From Bradyrhizobium sp. AZCC 2262 (GTDB lineage Bacteria; Pseudomonadota; Alphaproteobacteria; Rhizobiales; Xanthobacteraceae), in NCBI RefSeq assembly GCF_036924535.1, contig NZ_JAZHRT010000001.1, positions 7,006,001 through 7,070,000 of the forward strand: a stretch of 64,000 bases of DNA, in the 5' to 3' direction. Under the pieces are notes generated by a model. It did no database searches. It was not told the origin of the DNA and was given only the letters and a program-made list of their open reading frames with translations. Shown here in pieces: positions 34,425 through 44,764 of this stretch (position 1 is its first letter; each line of letters opens with the position of its first letter). Made by a program: the position numbers and the translations under genes.

Positions 34425-35171
34425 TCAGCCGCCCATCTTGGCGACCAGCGCGTCGGAAATCTCGAAATTGGCGTAGACATTCTGAACGTCGTCGTGCTCG
34501 TTCAACAGGTCCATCAGCTTCAACAGCTTCTCGCCGGTCTCGTCGTCAACCGAGATCGTGTTCTGCGGCTTCCAGGTCAGCGCCGCCTTGCGGGCTTCGC
34601 CGAATTTCGCCTCCAGCGCCTTCGCAACCTCGCGAAACGTTTCCTGCGAGGCGTAGATCTCGTGGCCGCTTTCGCTGGATACCACGTCGTCGGCGCCGGC
34701 CTCGATCGCGGCATCCAGCATCGCGTCATCGGTGGCTTTGCTGGCGTCATATTCGATGATGCCGGTGCGGTCGAACATGAAGGCAACCGAGCCGGTTTCA
34801 CCGAGATTGCCGCCGGACTTGGCGAAGAAGGAGCGGATGTCGGAGGCAGCGCGGTTGCGGTTATCCGTCAGCGCCTCGACGATCACGGCGACGCCGCCGG
34901 GGCCGTAGCCCTCGTAGCGGATCTCGTCGTAGCTCTCGCTGTCGCCGCCAGTCGCCTTCTTGATGGCGCGCTCGATATTGTCCTTCGGCATGTTCTCCTG
35001 GCGCGCGGCGATCACGGCCGCGCGCAGCCGCGGATTCATGGCCGGGTCCGGGGTTCCGAGCTTGGCCGCCACGGTGATTTCCCGCGCCAGCTTGCCGAAC
35101 AGTTTCGACTTCTGGGCATCCTGCTTGCCCTTGCGGTGCATGATGTTCTTGAACTGGGAATGGCCGGCCAT
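34425..35171 (-). CDS. yebC: YebC/PmpR family regulator (translation/transcription factor)
   Basis: 248 residues starting [23 protein letters not shown], the invariant YebC N-terminus. [31 protein letters not shown] and the [27 protein letters not shown] motif follow. YebC proteins have been described both as DNA-binding regulators and as factors easing ribosome stalling. The ATG at 35171 is chosen from the family N-terminus; the open frame continues further upstream without support. Confidence 0.95.
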   Translation of the reverse strand: MAGHSQFKNIMHRKGKQDAQKSKLFGKLAREITVAAKLGTPDPAMNPRLRAAVIAARQENMPKDNIERAIKKATGGDSESYDEIRYEGYGPGGVAVIVEALTDNRNRAASDIRSFFAKSGGNLGETGSVAFMFDRTGIIEYDASKATDDAMLDAAIEAGADDVVSSESGHEIYASQETFREVAKALEAKFGEARKAALTWKPQNTISVDDETGEKLLKLMDLLNEHDDVQNVYANFEISDALVAKMGG

Positions 35172-35368
35172 GCAGGGTCTCTTGGATTCGTCCGGAGGGA
35201 TGTGGGTGAAGCGCGGCCTTATAGGCCGCCAATCGGCCGAAATCAAAGATTTGCGGACCACGAGGGTATGCAAGTACTGCCGCCTGCCGGAATATCAGGC
35301 AGTTGTTAACCATGACTTCATGCTCGGATGAGAGGATTTTGCACCAGCCCTCAACTTTTAAGAGACCC

Positions 35369-37138
35369 ATGGCGTTCGGTTTGTTCAAAAAGCAGGTGCC
35401 GGAGCCGGCTGCGCCTGCCGCTGAAGCCAAGGCTCCACAGGTCCCAGCCACGGCTGAGGCCGTCACTTCCGAGGGCGATTCGGCCAAGGCAATCCTTGAA
35501 CTGCTGGAACTCGAACTCGGCGCGATGATCCGCCAGCTCGAGCGCGCGGCCAATTCGGTGGCCGGCGGCGCCGAGGCGACGGCTGCGACGCTGTCGACCA
35601 TCCGCCAGCGCACCGACGCTCTCACGAGCCGTACCAGTGCAGCCCAGGGCACCGCGACCACCTTTTCGCACGCCGCCGACAAGTTCACCCAGTCGGCGCA
35701 AGGCATCGGTTCCCAAGTGCGCGACGCCGGCAAGCTTGCCGACCAGGCCAGCGACGCCGCCCGCGAAGCCAGCGCCAATGTCGACCGCTTGCGGGAATCC
35801 TCGGCGGCGATCGGCAACGTCGTCAACCTGATCGCGCAGATCGCACGGCAGACCACGCTCCTGGCGCTCAATTCCACCATCGAGGCCGCACGCGCCGGCG
35901 AGGCCGGGCGCGGTTTTGCAGTGGTCGCCACCGAGGTGAAGGCGCTCGCGGTGCAGACCCAGAACGCGACGGAAGAGATCACCAAGAAGATCGAGGCGCT
36001 GCAGCGCGACGCCGCGGGCTCGGTCGACGCCGTGCATCGAATCTCGCAGGCGATCGAAGCGATCCGCCCGGTGTTCGAGAACGTCAACGGCGCGGTCGCC
36101 GAACAGAACGCGACGACCGGCGAAATGGCTGACAACGCGGCCTCCGCCTCCAGCTTCATCGCTTCCGTCGGCAGCAGCGCAACCGAGATCGACAGCGCGA
36201 CCAAGGAAGCCGAGGCGCACGGCGAAAGCGTCGCCGAGGCGGGACGCGCCGTCACGAATTTTGCGCAGAAGCTCAAGTCGCGTTGCGCCGTGCTGCTGCG
36301 GCGGGGGGAGAAAGAAGGCGACCGCCAGGAGCGCCGCAAGGACGAAAGGCTGCCCTGCAGCCTCAAGATCGAAATTGCCGGCCCGCGCGGGGTGATATCG
36401 GCACCGGTCTACGAAATTTCCATGGGTGGCATTCTGGTCAGCGGGGCAGACGCGGAAGCGCTGGCGCAGGGCCAGAGCTTCGACGCGACGCTGGAGCACG
36501 TCGGCGCCTGCCGGATTCGCGTCGTCCAGCGGTCGAAGGCCGGCACGCACGCGCAGTTCGAAAGGCCGGATGCGGCGCTGACCGAGAAGATCGAAGACAG
36601 ACTGTGGTCGATCCAGGACGACAATACCGAGGCCGTCACCCGCGCGATGGAAGCCGGCGCAGCGCTGAAGAAGATTTTTGAGAACGGCATCGACAGCGGC
36701 GCCATCTCGATCGAGGACATGTTCGACACCAACTACGTCGAGATACAAGGCAGCAACCCGGTGCAGTACCGCACCAGGATTCTTGACTGGGCCGACCGCG
36801 CGCTGCCGCCGTTCCAGGAAGCGTTCCTCGCCAAGGACAAGCGGATGGCGTTCTGCGCCATGATCGACACCAATGGCTATTTGCCGGTTCATAACAAGAT
36901 CTACTCGCACCCGCAGCGGCCGGGCGACGTCACCTGGAACACCGCCAACAGCCGCAATCGCCGCATCTTCAACGATCCGGCCGGCCTTGCCGCCGGGCGC
37001 AACCAGCGCGCCTATCTGATCCAGAGTTACGCCCGAGACATGGGCAACGGTAACATGGTGATGATGCGCGAGATCGATGTGCCAGTCAGCGTCAAGGGCC
37101 GCCACTGGGGCGGTTTCCGAACGGCGTACCGGCTGTAA
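35369..37138 (+). CDS. Soluble methyl-accepting chemotaxis-like protein with PilZ domain
   Basis: 589 residues without membrane helices. After an Ala/Pro-rich start comes the MCP signalling domain; its tip is around [38 protein letters not shown] PilZ domain follows ([17 protein letters not shown] with the RxxxR motif, then [13 protein letters not shown] with D/E-x-S-x-GG), so binding of cyclic di-GMP is plausible. The last ~170 residues ([25 protein letters not shown] to [13 protein letters not shown]) are shared with the neighbour at 37348-38772. The start at 35369 follows AAGAG. Confidence 0.88.
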   Translation: MAFGLFKKQVPEPAAPAAEAKAPQVPATAEAVTSEGDSAKAILELLELELGAMIRQLERAANSVAGGAEATAATLSTIRQRTDALTSRTSAAQGTATTFSHAADKFTQSAQGIGSQVRDAGKLADQASDAAREASANVDRLRESSAAIGNVVNLIAQIARQTTLLALNSTIEAARAGEAGRGFAVVATEVKALAVQTQNATEEITKKIEALQRDAAGSVDAVHRISQAIEAIRPVFENVNGAVAEQNATTGEMADNAASASSFIASVGSSATEIDSATKEAEAHGESVAEAGRAVTNFAQKLKSRCAVLLRRGEKEGDRQERRKDERLPCSLKIEIAGPRGVISAPVYEISMGGILVSGADAEALAQGQSFDATLEHVGACRIRVVQRSKAGTHAQFERPDAALTEKIEDRLWSIQDDNTEAVTRAMEAGAALKKIFENGIDSGAISIEDMFDTNYVEIQGSNPVQYRTRILDWADRALPPFQEAFLAKDKRMAFCAMIDTNGYLPVHNKIYSHPQRPGDVTWNTANSRNRRIFNDPAGLAAGRNQRAYLIQSYARDMGNGNMVMMREIDVPVSVKGRHWGGFRTAYRL

Positions 37139-37139
37139 A

Positions 37140-37240
37140 GCGGGATGACGTTTCTTCGAACCGTCATCCCGCTTTATCTTCTTGTTTGAGCATGATCTTT
37201 TCGGAAAACCGGTACCCACTTTTCCGGATCATGCTGTAGT
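37140..37240. repeat. Composite intergenic repeat, second copy
   Basis: CGGGATGACGTTTCTTCGAA..GTCATCCCG hairpin followed by GAGCATGATC..CCGGTACCCACTTTTCCGG..ATCATGCT. Same two-module order as 12552-12680. It separates the two chemoreceptor-like genes. Confidence 0.7.
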
Positions 37241-37347
37241 GCGCTCTCAGGCAAGACGCGAAGGCGCGAATCGCGTTCTAGACTTGGAATTGGAATGCGA
37301 TCGCCGCGGTGAGCCGATGACCGGCTCTGACTGGAGAAAGCTCGAAC

Positions 37348-38772
37348 ATGTCCGTTGTGCAGCGTGCGGTCCTGGACACTCAATCCAACCAGACACTGGC
37401 CGAACGACTCATTGACCAGCTTGCCAACCGCATCGGCGGGCTCGGCGTGGAGCTTGCCGATATCGCCGGCAACGTTCAGGAGGTCGCAAGCCGCGTCGCG
37501 AACCAGTCGGAGCGGTTCCACCACTTGCAGAAGACGGCCCAGACGATGGTCTCGGCCAACCGCGACATCGCTAATGCATCGCAGGCGGTGCAATCGACCA
37601 CGTCCGCAGCCGTCGTAGAGATCGTTCAGTCGCGCAGCGCGGTGGATACGGCCGTCAAGCACATCGCCGAACTCGTCGAAGCGGTCGGCCGCATCGAAGC
37701 CCGGCTCAGCGCCGTCGGCTCGGCCCTGTCGCAGGTAACAAAAGTTTCCGGCTCGATCGAGGCGATTGCGAAGCAGACCAACCTGCTGGCGCTCAACGCC
37801 ACGATCGAGGCGGCGCGCGCCGGAACCGCTGGCCGCGGCTTTGCCGTGGTCGCGAGCGAAGTGAAGAGCCTGGCGGAGGGAACTCGCCAGGCCACGCAGC
37901 AGATTTCCGACACCATGCGCGATCTCGACGGCCAGATCGGCAGCCTGATCGGCGAGAGCAGCGACGCCTCACTGCGCGCCAAGAGCGCCGGTGAAGGCGC
38001 ACAGCAGATCAGCGGCATCATCGCGCGCGTGCACCAGGGCATCGCGTCCGTAGGCCAGGAGATCGACGGCGTCGCCAGGGCCGCGACGTCCAATCTCGGC
38101 CATTGCGACACTGTTATCACCGAGCTCAGCGAGCTCGCCAAGGGCGTCGACCTCTCCTCGCGCGATCTCAAGCACGCGGACGACCGGGCGGCAAAGCTGC
38201 TCGAGACCTCCGAAGACCTGATCGCGCTGATCGCCGACAGCGGCGTCGAGACCTCGGATGCACCGCTGATCCGCGTCGTCGTCGACACGGCGAAGCGCAT
38301 CTCGGCCGAGTTCGAGGCCGCGATCGACCGCGGCGAGATCACGGCCGACCAGTTGATGGACGAGAAGTACCGCGAAATATCAGGCACCGATCCGAAGCAA
38401 TATCTGACCGACTATGTCGCCTTCACCGACCGCGTTCTGCCTTCCATTCAGGATCCGATCCAGAAAAGCGATCCGCGCATCGTGTTCTGCGTCGCCTGGG
38501 CCAAAGGCGGATATCTTCCGACCCACAATCCGAACTACCGCCTGCCGCAGGGGGCCGACCCGGTCTGGAACAACGCCAATTGTCGCAACCGCCGCCTGTT
38601 CAGCGATCGCGCCGTGAAGAAGGTGGCGGCGAACACAAAGCAATTCCTGCTGCAGACCTACCGGCGCGACATGGGCGGCGGCAATTTCGTGCTGATGAAG
38701 GATCTGTCGTCACCGATCGTCATCCGCGGCCGCCACTGGGGCGCATTCCGGATGGGTTTTCGGCAGAGCTAG
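37348..38772 (+). CDS. Soluble methyl-accepting chemotaxis-like protein
   Basis: 474 residues without membrane helices. The MCP signalling hairpin tip is [40 protein letters not shown]. The C-terminal region ([95 protein letters not shown]) is homologous to that of the preceding gene. It is placed after the signalling domain, an unusual order. No PilZ domain. No cheA or cheW lies nearby. Confidence 0.88.
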   Translation: MSVVQRAVLDTQSNQTLAERLIDQLANRIGGLGVELADIAGNVQEVASRVANQSERFHHLQKTAQTMVSANRDIANASQAVQSTTSAAVVEIVQSRSAVDTAVKHIAELVEAVGRIEARLSAVGSALSQVTKVSGSIEAIAKQTNLLALNATIEAARAGTAGRGFAVVASEVKSLAEGTRQATQQISDTMRDLDGQIGSLIGESSDASLRAKSAGEGAQQISGIIARVHQGIASVGQEIDGVARAATSNLGHCDTVITELSELAKGVDLSSRDLKHADDRAAKLLETSEDLIALIADSGVETSDAPLIRVVVDTAKRISAEFEAAIDRGEITADQLMDEKYREISGTDPKQYLTDYVAFTDRVLPSIQDPIQKSDPRIVFCVAWAKGGYLPTHNPNYRLPQGADPVWNNANCRNRRLFSDRAVKKVAANTKQFLLQTYRRDMGGGNFVLMKDLSSPIVIRGRHWGAFRMGFRQS

Positions 38773-38867
38773 GGCGCGCACTCACAAGCGCGCAGCCAGA
38801 TCCGAAATGGAAACGTGGCAAGCCGCGAGATTGTCATACCGGGTTGCGACGACATTGCCTGATCTTG

Positions 38868-39713
38868 CTAAATGTCAGCCGCGCCTGCACCCTGCCGCGC
38901 GGCTTTTTCTTGTGCCACGATTCCTTCCAGTCGTGAGATGTTCTCCAGCAGGCGCTGGCTGGTCAGGACGAGAAAGTAATAGCCAAATTGCGGATTTTGA
39001 AAGTAGATCTCGAGCAGCTTTTCATAGGTTATGGTCAGTACCTGCCCGTCCTCTATGCATTCGACCGTCGCGGTTCGCTGCTTATTGGGCGTAAGGAAGC
39101 CAAGTTCGCCCACGATGCGTCCCGGCGGAAGTTCGACGCCGATTTCCGTGACCAAATACCTTCCTGTGATTGTCAGGAACATTTCGTTGGCTGCATCATC
39201 CTTCTTGCACAATGTGTCGCCCCGGCGATATCTGCGCTCGGTCATGAACGGCCTGAGCCATTCCATCGAGGTGTCGCTCTCCGTCGCGAGACGTGCCTTC
39301 TTGATCAGATTGCGCATTTGACGGAGGCGAACGGCATTGATCGGCAGCAAAAGCAGATAAAGGAGAAAGGTCGCGACGTTCCCGGAGAGCGCACCAAAGG
39401 CAACGAAGAATGTACAGCCGGCCATGTTAGCGATGCGCAGTGGCACCATTGTCTGCATCAGCAAGGTAGCGACAAAGAAGATAGCGCCGATCAGGGCGAA
39501 CATGTTGGCAAGCGTGATGTTGGCCAACCCAATTTCGAGCAGCCGGTTGAACAGTGCCTCGTAGGTGATGTTGTTGGGATCAAGACCTATCTGTACCAAA
39601 ATCTTTGCGATCCTGAGATTGTCGGCCGCGGTATCAAGAATGCGGTTCAATATCGTCGAAAAGTCTGCACTGCTGGACATCATCGGACCATCCCCCGCCG
39701 CTTTAGTTGACAT
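38868..39713 (-). CDS. Membrane protein with C-terminal cyclic-nucleotide-binding domain
   Basis: 281 residues. About three membrane helices (ANITLANMFALIGAIFFVATLLMQTMV; MAGCTFFVAFGALSG; VATFLLYLLLLPINAVRL) resemble Popeye-type topology. A cNMP-binding fold follows: RRYRRGDTLCKKDDAANEMFLTITGRYLV, ELPPGRIVGELGFLTPNKQRTATVECIEDGQVLTITYEKL (phosphate cassette around GELGFLTPNKQRTATV). A GGGGGA site would fit an internal ATG at 39683, so the start is uncertain. The gene is somewhat AT-richer than its neighbours. Confidence 0.83.
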   Translation of the reverse strand: MSTKAAGDGPMMSSSADFSTILNRILDTAADNLRIAKILVQIGLDPNNITYEALFNRLLEIGLANITLANMFALIGAIFFVATLLMQTMVPLRIANMAGCTFFVAFGALSGNVATFLLYLLLLPINAVRLRQMRNLIKKARLATESDTSMEWLRPFMTERRYRRGDTLCKKDDAANEMFLTITGRYLVTEIGVELPPGRIVGELGFLTPNKQRTATVECIEDGQVLTITYEKLLEIYFQNPQFGYYFLVLTSQRLLENISRLEGIVAQEKAARQGAGAADI

Positions 39714-39924
39714 GCCTCAACCAGGCGCGCGCACGCAATGGCGATGATCATATCAGTTCGCTTAAAACTGATGCAGTCGCGCTGCACGATCTTGTGATCT
39801 GCCGCGTTGGCCATGCAGGCCAGCATTGCGAAAAACAATCTCGCTTCCAGCCCCGCCGCGGCGCGATATTTTGGGCTCTTCGCCACGCGTTCGCTGCCCG
39901 TGGACGCAAACACCGGGGATGCTT

Positions 39925-40389
39925 ATGGCAACGACGCTGACCATCAATGGCGAACCGAAATCCTTTGACGCTCCGGCGGAGATGCCGCTGCTCTGGGTGC
40001 TCCGCGACATCATCGGGATGACCGGCACCAAATACGGCTGCGGCATCGCGCAGTGCGGCGCATGCACCGTGCATGTCGACGGCAAGGCGGTGCGGTCCTG
40101 CGTCCTCCCGGTTGGCGCATTGAATGGCCGCAGCGTTACCACCATTGAAGGCGTCGGCGCTTCCGCCGCCGGCGCCAAGGTGCAAAAGGCCTGGCTGGAT
40201 CTTGAGGTGATCCAGTGCGGCTATTGCCAATCCGGCCAGATCATGTCGGCCGCAGCGCTATTGGCGTCGACGCCCAACCCCGATGATTCCGACATCAACG
40301 CCGCGATGTCCGGAAATATCTGCCGCTGCGGCACCTATGTGCGGATCCGCGAAGCCATCAAGCTGGCCGCGTCCGGACGCTCGTCATAG
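39925..40389 (+). CDS. iorA: (2Fe-2S)-binding subunit of an isoquinoline 1-oxidoreductase-type enzyme
   Basis: 154 residues. N-terminal plant-type [2Fe-2S] motif [19 protein letters not shown], with a fourth Cys in VRSC. C-terminal [2Fe-2S] domain with [18 protein letters not shown] and [15 protein letters not shown]. It is the small electron-transfer subunit of the xanthine oxidase family, acting with IorB downstream (10 bp gap). The ATG at 39925 (GGGG upstream) is preferred to the ATG six bases earlier. Confidence 0.93.
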   Translation: MATTLTINGEPKSFDAPAEMPLLWVLRDIIGMTGTKYGCGIAQCGACTVHVDGKAVRSCVLPVGALNGRSVTTIEGVGASAAGAKVQKAWLDLEVIQCGYCQSGQIMSAAALLASTPNPDDSDINAAMSGNICRCGTYVRIREAIKLAASGRSS

Positions 40390-40399
40390 GAGGCGCGCC

Positions 40400-42580
40400 A
40401 TGATCTCCGCAAACAAGCGCCATGACGAGCTTTCACGCCGCGCCCTTCTCACCGGCGGTCTCTCGACCGGCTTCGTGCTGGCCTTCCATCTGCCGCTGCG
40501 CGCCGCGGTCAACCAGCCGGTGCAGCCGCCTGATGCGACCGATGGCAAGTTCGCGCCCAACGCCTTCATCCGCATCGACGAAGCCGGAAAGGTCACGCTG
40601 GTGATGCCGCAAGTCGAGATGGGCCAGGGCACCTACACCTCGATTTCGATGGTCCTTGCCGAGGAGCTCGATGCGGATTGGACGAAGGTCGCGGTGTTGC
40701 ACGCACCGCCGAACGACAAGCTTTATGGCAATCCGACCTTCGGCCTGCAGGTGACTGGCAATTCGAACTCGATCCGCGCCTGGTGGAAGCCGCTCCGCAC
40801 GGCCGGCGCCAGCGCGCGCGCCATGCTGGTGCAGGCGGCAGCCAAGCAATGGCAGGTCGAAGCGGCCAATTGCACGGCGTCGAAGAGCGAGGTCACGCAC
40901 ACCGACAGCGCCCGAAAGCTCTCCTACGGCGCGCTGGCGATCGCCGCGAGCAGCGAGACGCCGCCGAAGGACGTCCCGCTGAAAGACCCCAAGGATTTCG
41001 TCTATATCGGCCAGCCGCTGAAGCGGCTCGATACGCCCGACAAGACCAACGGCAAGGCCGTCTACGGCATCGATACGATCCTGCCGGACATGAAATTTGC
41101 AACGGTTGCCGCCTGTCCCGTGTTCGGCGGCAAGGTCGGCAAGGTCGATGACGCCGCAGCTAGGAAGATTGCCGGCGTGCGCAAAATCGTGGTGCTTGAC
41201 GACATGGTCGCCGTGATCGGCGATCACATGTGGGCGGCGAAGAAGGGCCTGGAGGCGCTGAGGATCGATTGGGACGAAGGGCCGAACGCCAGGATCAGTT
41301 CGACGGACGTCTGGCGGGATCTGCGCTCGGCAAGCGAGAAGGACGGCGCGGTTGCCAAATCGGTCGGCGACATCGCCAAGGGACTTTCGACCAACGACAA
41401 GTTCGAGGGGACCTACGAGTTACCCTTCCTGGCGCATGCGGCGATGGAGCCGCTGAACGCCACCGTTCACGTCAGGCCGGACGCTTGCGAGATCTGGACC
41501 GGCACGCAGATCATGACCCGCGTGCAGTCGGAAGCCGCCAAGGCCGCGGGCCTTCCGGTCGAGAAGGTGATCGTCAACAACCACCTGCTCGGCGGCGGCT
41601 TCGGCCGCAAGCTCGAGCCGGACATGGTCGTTGCCGCGGTGCGCGTGGCAAAGCAGGTCGACTATCCGGTCAAGGTGGTGTGGACGCGGGAGGAAGACAC
41701 CCAGCACGACGTCTACCGACCGGTCTATCGCAACAACATCACTGCTACGCTGGTCGACGGCAAGGTCGGCGCCTGGAAACACAAGGTCACGGGCTCGGCC
41801 GTGCTGGCGCGCTGGCTGCCGCCCGCGTTCCAGAAGGGCATCGACATCGACGCCGTCGACGCCGCGGTCGACATGCCTTACGACATTGCGAACTTCCATG
41901 TCGAATATGTCCGCGCCGAGCCGCCGGCGGTACCGACCGGCTTCTGGCGCGGCGTCGGTCCGAACAACAACGTATTCGCGGTCGAATGCGCCATGGACGA
42001 ACTGGCGCGCAAGGCCGGCAAGGATCCGATCGAATTTCGCCGCGCCATGCTCGGAAGCAAGCCGCGGGCGCTGGCGGCGTTGAATCTCGCGGCGGAAAAA
42101 GCCAATTGGGGCGAGAAGCTGCCATTGCGCGTCGGCCGCGGCGTCTGCCTGCAGCCGTCGTTCGAGACGTTCATCGCAACCATCGTGGAAGCCGAGGTCG
42201 ACCCACAGGGCGAAGTGGCGCTCCGCCGCGTTGTTTCGGTGGTCGACACCGGCATCGCCGTCAATCCCGATACCGTGAAGGCGCAGATCGAGGGCGGATT
42301 GATTTTCGGACTGACCGCCGCGCTCTATGGCGAGATCACGATCGACAAGGGTCGCGTTCAGCAGTCGAACTTCCACGACTACCGGATGCTGCGCATCAAC
42401 GAGACGCCGAAGATCGAGGTTCATGTCGTCAAGAGCGGCGAGCCGCCCGGCGGCATCGGCGAGGCCGGCACCAATGCCGGCCCACCGGCGCTGCGCAACG
42501 CGATCTATGCCGCAACCGGCGTGGCGCTGCGGCGCATGCCGATCGACCGTTCGCTGATCGCCGCGGGGAAGAGGGCATGA
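40400..42580 (+). CDS. iorB: Molybdopterin-binding subunit of an isoquinoline 1-oxidoreductase-type enzyme
   Basis: 726 residues. Tat signal SRRALLTGGLSTGFVLAFHLP. Molybdopterin-binding motifs include MPQVEMGQGTYTSISMVLAEELDADW, AAMEPLNATVHVRPDACEIWTGTQ, NNHLLGGGFGRKLEPD, FWRGVGPNNNVFAVECAMDELA and the catalytic Glu region GEPPGGIGEAGTNAGPPALRNA. AGGAGG precedes the ATG at 40400. The natural substrate (N-heterocycle or aldehyde) cannot be told. The stop overlaps the cytochrome start (ATGA). Confidence 0.93.
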   Translation: MISANKRHDELSRRALLTGGLSTGFVLAFHLPLRAAVNQPVQPPDATDGKFAPNAFIRIDEAGKVTLVMPQVEMGQGTYTSISMVLAEELDADWTKVAVLHAPPNDKLYGNPTFGLQVTGNSNSIRAWWKPLRTAGASARAMLVQAAAKQWQVEAANCTASKSEVTHTDSARKLSYGALAIAASSETPPKDVPLKDPKDFVYIGQPLKRLDTPDKTNGKAVYGIDTILPDMKFATVAACPVFGGKVGKVDDAAARKIAGVRKIVVLDDMVAVIGDHMWAAKKGLEALRIDWDEGPNARISSTDVWRDLRSASEKDGAVAKSVGDIAKGLSTNDKFEGTYELPFLAHAAMEPLNATVHVRPDACEIWTGTQIMTRVQSEAAKAAGLPVEKVIVNNHLLGGGFGRKLEPDMVVAAVRVAKQVDYPVKVVWTREEDTQHDVYRPVYRNNITATLVDGKVGAWKHKVTGSAVLARWLPPAFQKGIDIDAVDAAVDMPYDIANFHVEYVRAEPPAVPTGFWRGVGPNNNVFAVECAMDELARKAGKDPIEFRRAMLGSKPRALAALNLAAEKANWGEKLPLRVGRGVCLQPSFETFIATIVEAEVDPQGEVALRRVVSVVDTGIAVNPDTVKAQIEGGLIFGLTAALYGEITIDKGRVQQSNFHDYRMLRINETPKIEVHVVKSGEPPGGIGEAGTNAGPPALRNAIYAATGVALRRMPIDRSLIAAGKRA

Positions 42581-43917
42581 GACGGATACGTATTCTCGCC
42601 GCCATCGCCGTCGTCGTCATTGCGGCAATCGCGGTCGGCACCTGGATCATCCGCGGGCCCGGCCCGCTCGACTTTTCCGGCGGCCCGAAGGTCGCGCTCG
42701 CGGATTATCGCGGGACAAAACCTTCCGGCGTGCCGGCGGCGCTTGAGAAAGCGGGCCTGATCGAACGCGGCGAATATCTCGCCAGGGCGGCGGACTGCAT
42801 GGTCTGCCACACCAGCCAGGGCGGCAAGGAATATACCGGCGGGCTCGGGTTCAAATTGCCGTTCGGTACGCTCTATTCGACCAACATCACCCCAGACAAG
42901 GAAACCGGTATCGGCAATTACAGCGACCAGGATTTTCTCAACGCGGTCCAGCGCGGCAAGCGCCATGACGGCGCGATGCTTTATCCGGCGATGCCCTATC
43001 CGTCCTACACCTACATGAGCGACGAGGACGTGCTGGCGGTCAAAGCCTATCTGTTCAGCCTACCGCCGGTACGCGCGGCGGCGCCCGAAAACACGCTGTC
43101 GTTCCCGTTCAACCAGCGCTGGGCGATGTTGTTCTGGTCGACGGTGTTCAACCCGGACACGCGCTTCACACCCGACACCTCGAAGAGCCCGGAGTGGAAC
43201 AGGGGCGCGTATCTCGTGGAGGCGCTAGCCCATTGCGGCGAATGCCATACGCCGCGCAACCTCGCCTTTGCGCTCGACAACCGCAAGAAATTCGCCGGCG
43301 CCGTGACGGCGGGCTGGCGCGCCTTCAACATCTCTTCGGCCAAGAGCACCGGCGTCGGCGGCTGGAAGGATGAGGATCTCGCCGCCTATCTTTCGAGCGG
43401 ACATGCCCCTGGCCGCGGCGCGGCATCGGGACCGATGGGCGAAGCCGTCGATCACAGCCTCAGCAAGATGACCCCGGAAGACATCCGCGCCATCGTCGCC
43501 TATCTGCGCAGCGTACCGCCGACGCCTTCGCTCGACTTGCCCGCAACCACCGCGCCGCCTGCGCCCGCCTCGCACAAGCAAGGCATCACCGCCGATGCAC
43601 GCGGCAAAATGGTGTTCGAAGGCGCCTGCGTGAGCTGCCATGGCTGGAGCGGCGAAAGCGGCATCTCGCCGATGGCGACGCTGACCGGCGCCTGGGCGGT
43701 GAACGATCCCGCCGCGACCAACGTCGCGCAGATCGTGATATCAGGCACCAAACGCCATACGCCTGATGACGCGCTCTCGATGCCGGCTTTCGGCAATGCC
43801 TATACCGACGACGAGATCGCGGCCGTCGCCAACTACGTGACCGCGCGGTTCGGAACCAAGGGATCGAAGCTGACGGCGAACGACGTGGCGGAACTGCGCA
43901 AGCAGACCGCGCAATAG
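42577..43917 (+). CDS. Triheme c-type cytochrome, membrane-anchored
   Basis: 446 residues. The N-terminal helix IRILAAIAVVVIAAIAVGTWII anchors the protein. Three CxxCH haem sites: CMVCH, CGECH and CVSCH, with Met ligand candidates downstream of each. The layout resembles the cytochrome subunit of alcohol/aldehyde dehydrogenases. Translated together with iorB, it should pass electrons from the IorAB enzyme to the respiratory chain in the periplasm. Confidence 0.93.
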   Translation: MRRIRILAAIAVVVIAAIAVGTWIIRGPGPLDFSGGPKVALADYRGTKPSGVPAALEKAGLIERGEYLARAADCMVCHTSQGGKEYTGGLGFKLPFGTLYSTNITPDKETGIGNYSDQDFLNAVQRGKRHDGAMLYPAMPYPSYTYMSDEDVLAVKAYLFSLPPVRAAAPENTLSFPFNQRWAMLFWSTVFNPDTRFTPDTSKSPEWNRGAYLVEALAHCGECHTPRNLAFALDNRKKFAGAVTAGWRAFNISSAKSTGVGGWKDEDLAAYLSSGHAPGRGAASGPMGEAVDHSLSKMTPEDIRAIVAYLRSVPPTPSLDLPATTAPPAPASHKQGITADARGKMVFEGACVSCHGWSGESGISPMATLTGAWAVNDPAATNVAQIVISGTKRHTPDDALSMPAFGNAYTDDEIAAVANYVTARFGTKGSKLTANDVAELRKQTAQ

Positions 43918-43936
43918 CGCTCAAGCCGGGCGCAGG

Positions 43937-44761
43937 CTAGCTCACCCAAAACCCCGGTACTGCCGGCTCGAGCCTGCCGCCGGCCCGCACCGGTGCGACG
44001 CGCAGCGCGAGGCCGGTGGAATCATCGGTCTCGACCGCAACGCCGCTGAGCGTCGCAACGCCCGCCGCCGGTTCGAAGCGGCCTGAGGGAATGCCGGTCG
44101 TGAAGCGCCGCAGCGGCTCTTCCTTCTGCATGCCGATGATGGAATCATAATCGCCGGTCATGCCGGCATCGGTCATGTAGGCGGTGCCGCCGGCCAGGAT
44201 CTGATGATCGGCGGTCGGCACGTGGGTGTGGGTGCCGACGACGAGGCTGGCGCGGCCGTCGCAGAAGAAGCCGATGCCCTGTTTTTCGCTCGACGCCTCG
44301 CCGTGGAAATCGACCACGACTGCATCTGCCGCCTCGCGCAGCGGACAGGCGTCGAGTTCGCGGTTGAGCACCGCGAAGGGATCGTCGAACGGCGTCATGA
44401 AGACGCGACCGATGGCGTTGACGATCAGCGCGCGCTTGCCGTTCTTGGTATCGACCAGCGCAGCGCCGCGGCCCGGCGTGCCCTTTGGAAAGTTCGCAGG
44501 CCGGACCAGCTTCGGTGCGCGCTCGATGAACACCAGCGCCTCGCGCTGGTCCCAGGCGTGATTGCCGAGCGTGACGGCATCGGCGCCGGCGTCGAGGAAT
44601 TCCTGATAGATCGCCTCGGTGATGCCGAAACCACCGGCGGAATTCTCGCCATTGACGACGACGAGGTCGAGAGCCCAGTCCCTGATCATACCGGGCAGAT
44701 ATTCCGCGATCGCGGTGCGGCCTGCCCGGCCGACCACGTCGCCAACGAAGAGAATACGCAA
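43937..44761 (-). CDS. ymdB: YmdB-family metallophosphoesterase (TIGR00282)
   Basis: 274 residues. MRILFVGDVVGRAGRTAIAEYLP, VVVNGENSAGGFGIT, VTLGNHAWDQRE, VVVDFHGEASSEKQ, VVGTHTHVPTADHQIL and AYMTDAGMTGDYDSIIGM are all family signatures. Members hydrolyse cyclic nucleotides in some bacteria; the physiological role here is unknown. It follows the 5-FCL gene with a three-base gap. Confidence 0.92.
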   Translation of the reverse strand: MRILFVGDVVGRAGRTAIAEYLPGMIRDWALDLVVVNGENSAGGFGITEAIYQEFLDAGADAVTLGNHAWDQREALVFIERAPKLVRPANFPKGTPGRGAALVDTKNGKRALIVNAIGRVFMTPFDDPFAVLNRELDACPLREAADAVVVDFHGEASSEKQGIGFFCDGRASLVVGTHTHVPTADHQILAGGTAYMTDAGMTGDYDSIIGMQKEEPLRRFTTGIPSGRFEPAAGVATLSGVAVETDDSTGLALRVAPVRAGGRLEPAVPGFWVS

Positions 44762-44764
44762 AGT

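Noticed and set aside
41230..42576. Upstream part of the long frame that ends in the cytochrome c gene
   Set aside because: It overlaps iorB in another frame; the cytochrome begins at the ATG at 42577, where the hydrophobic anchor starts.
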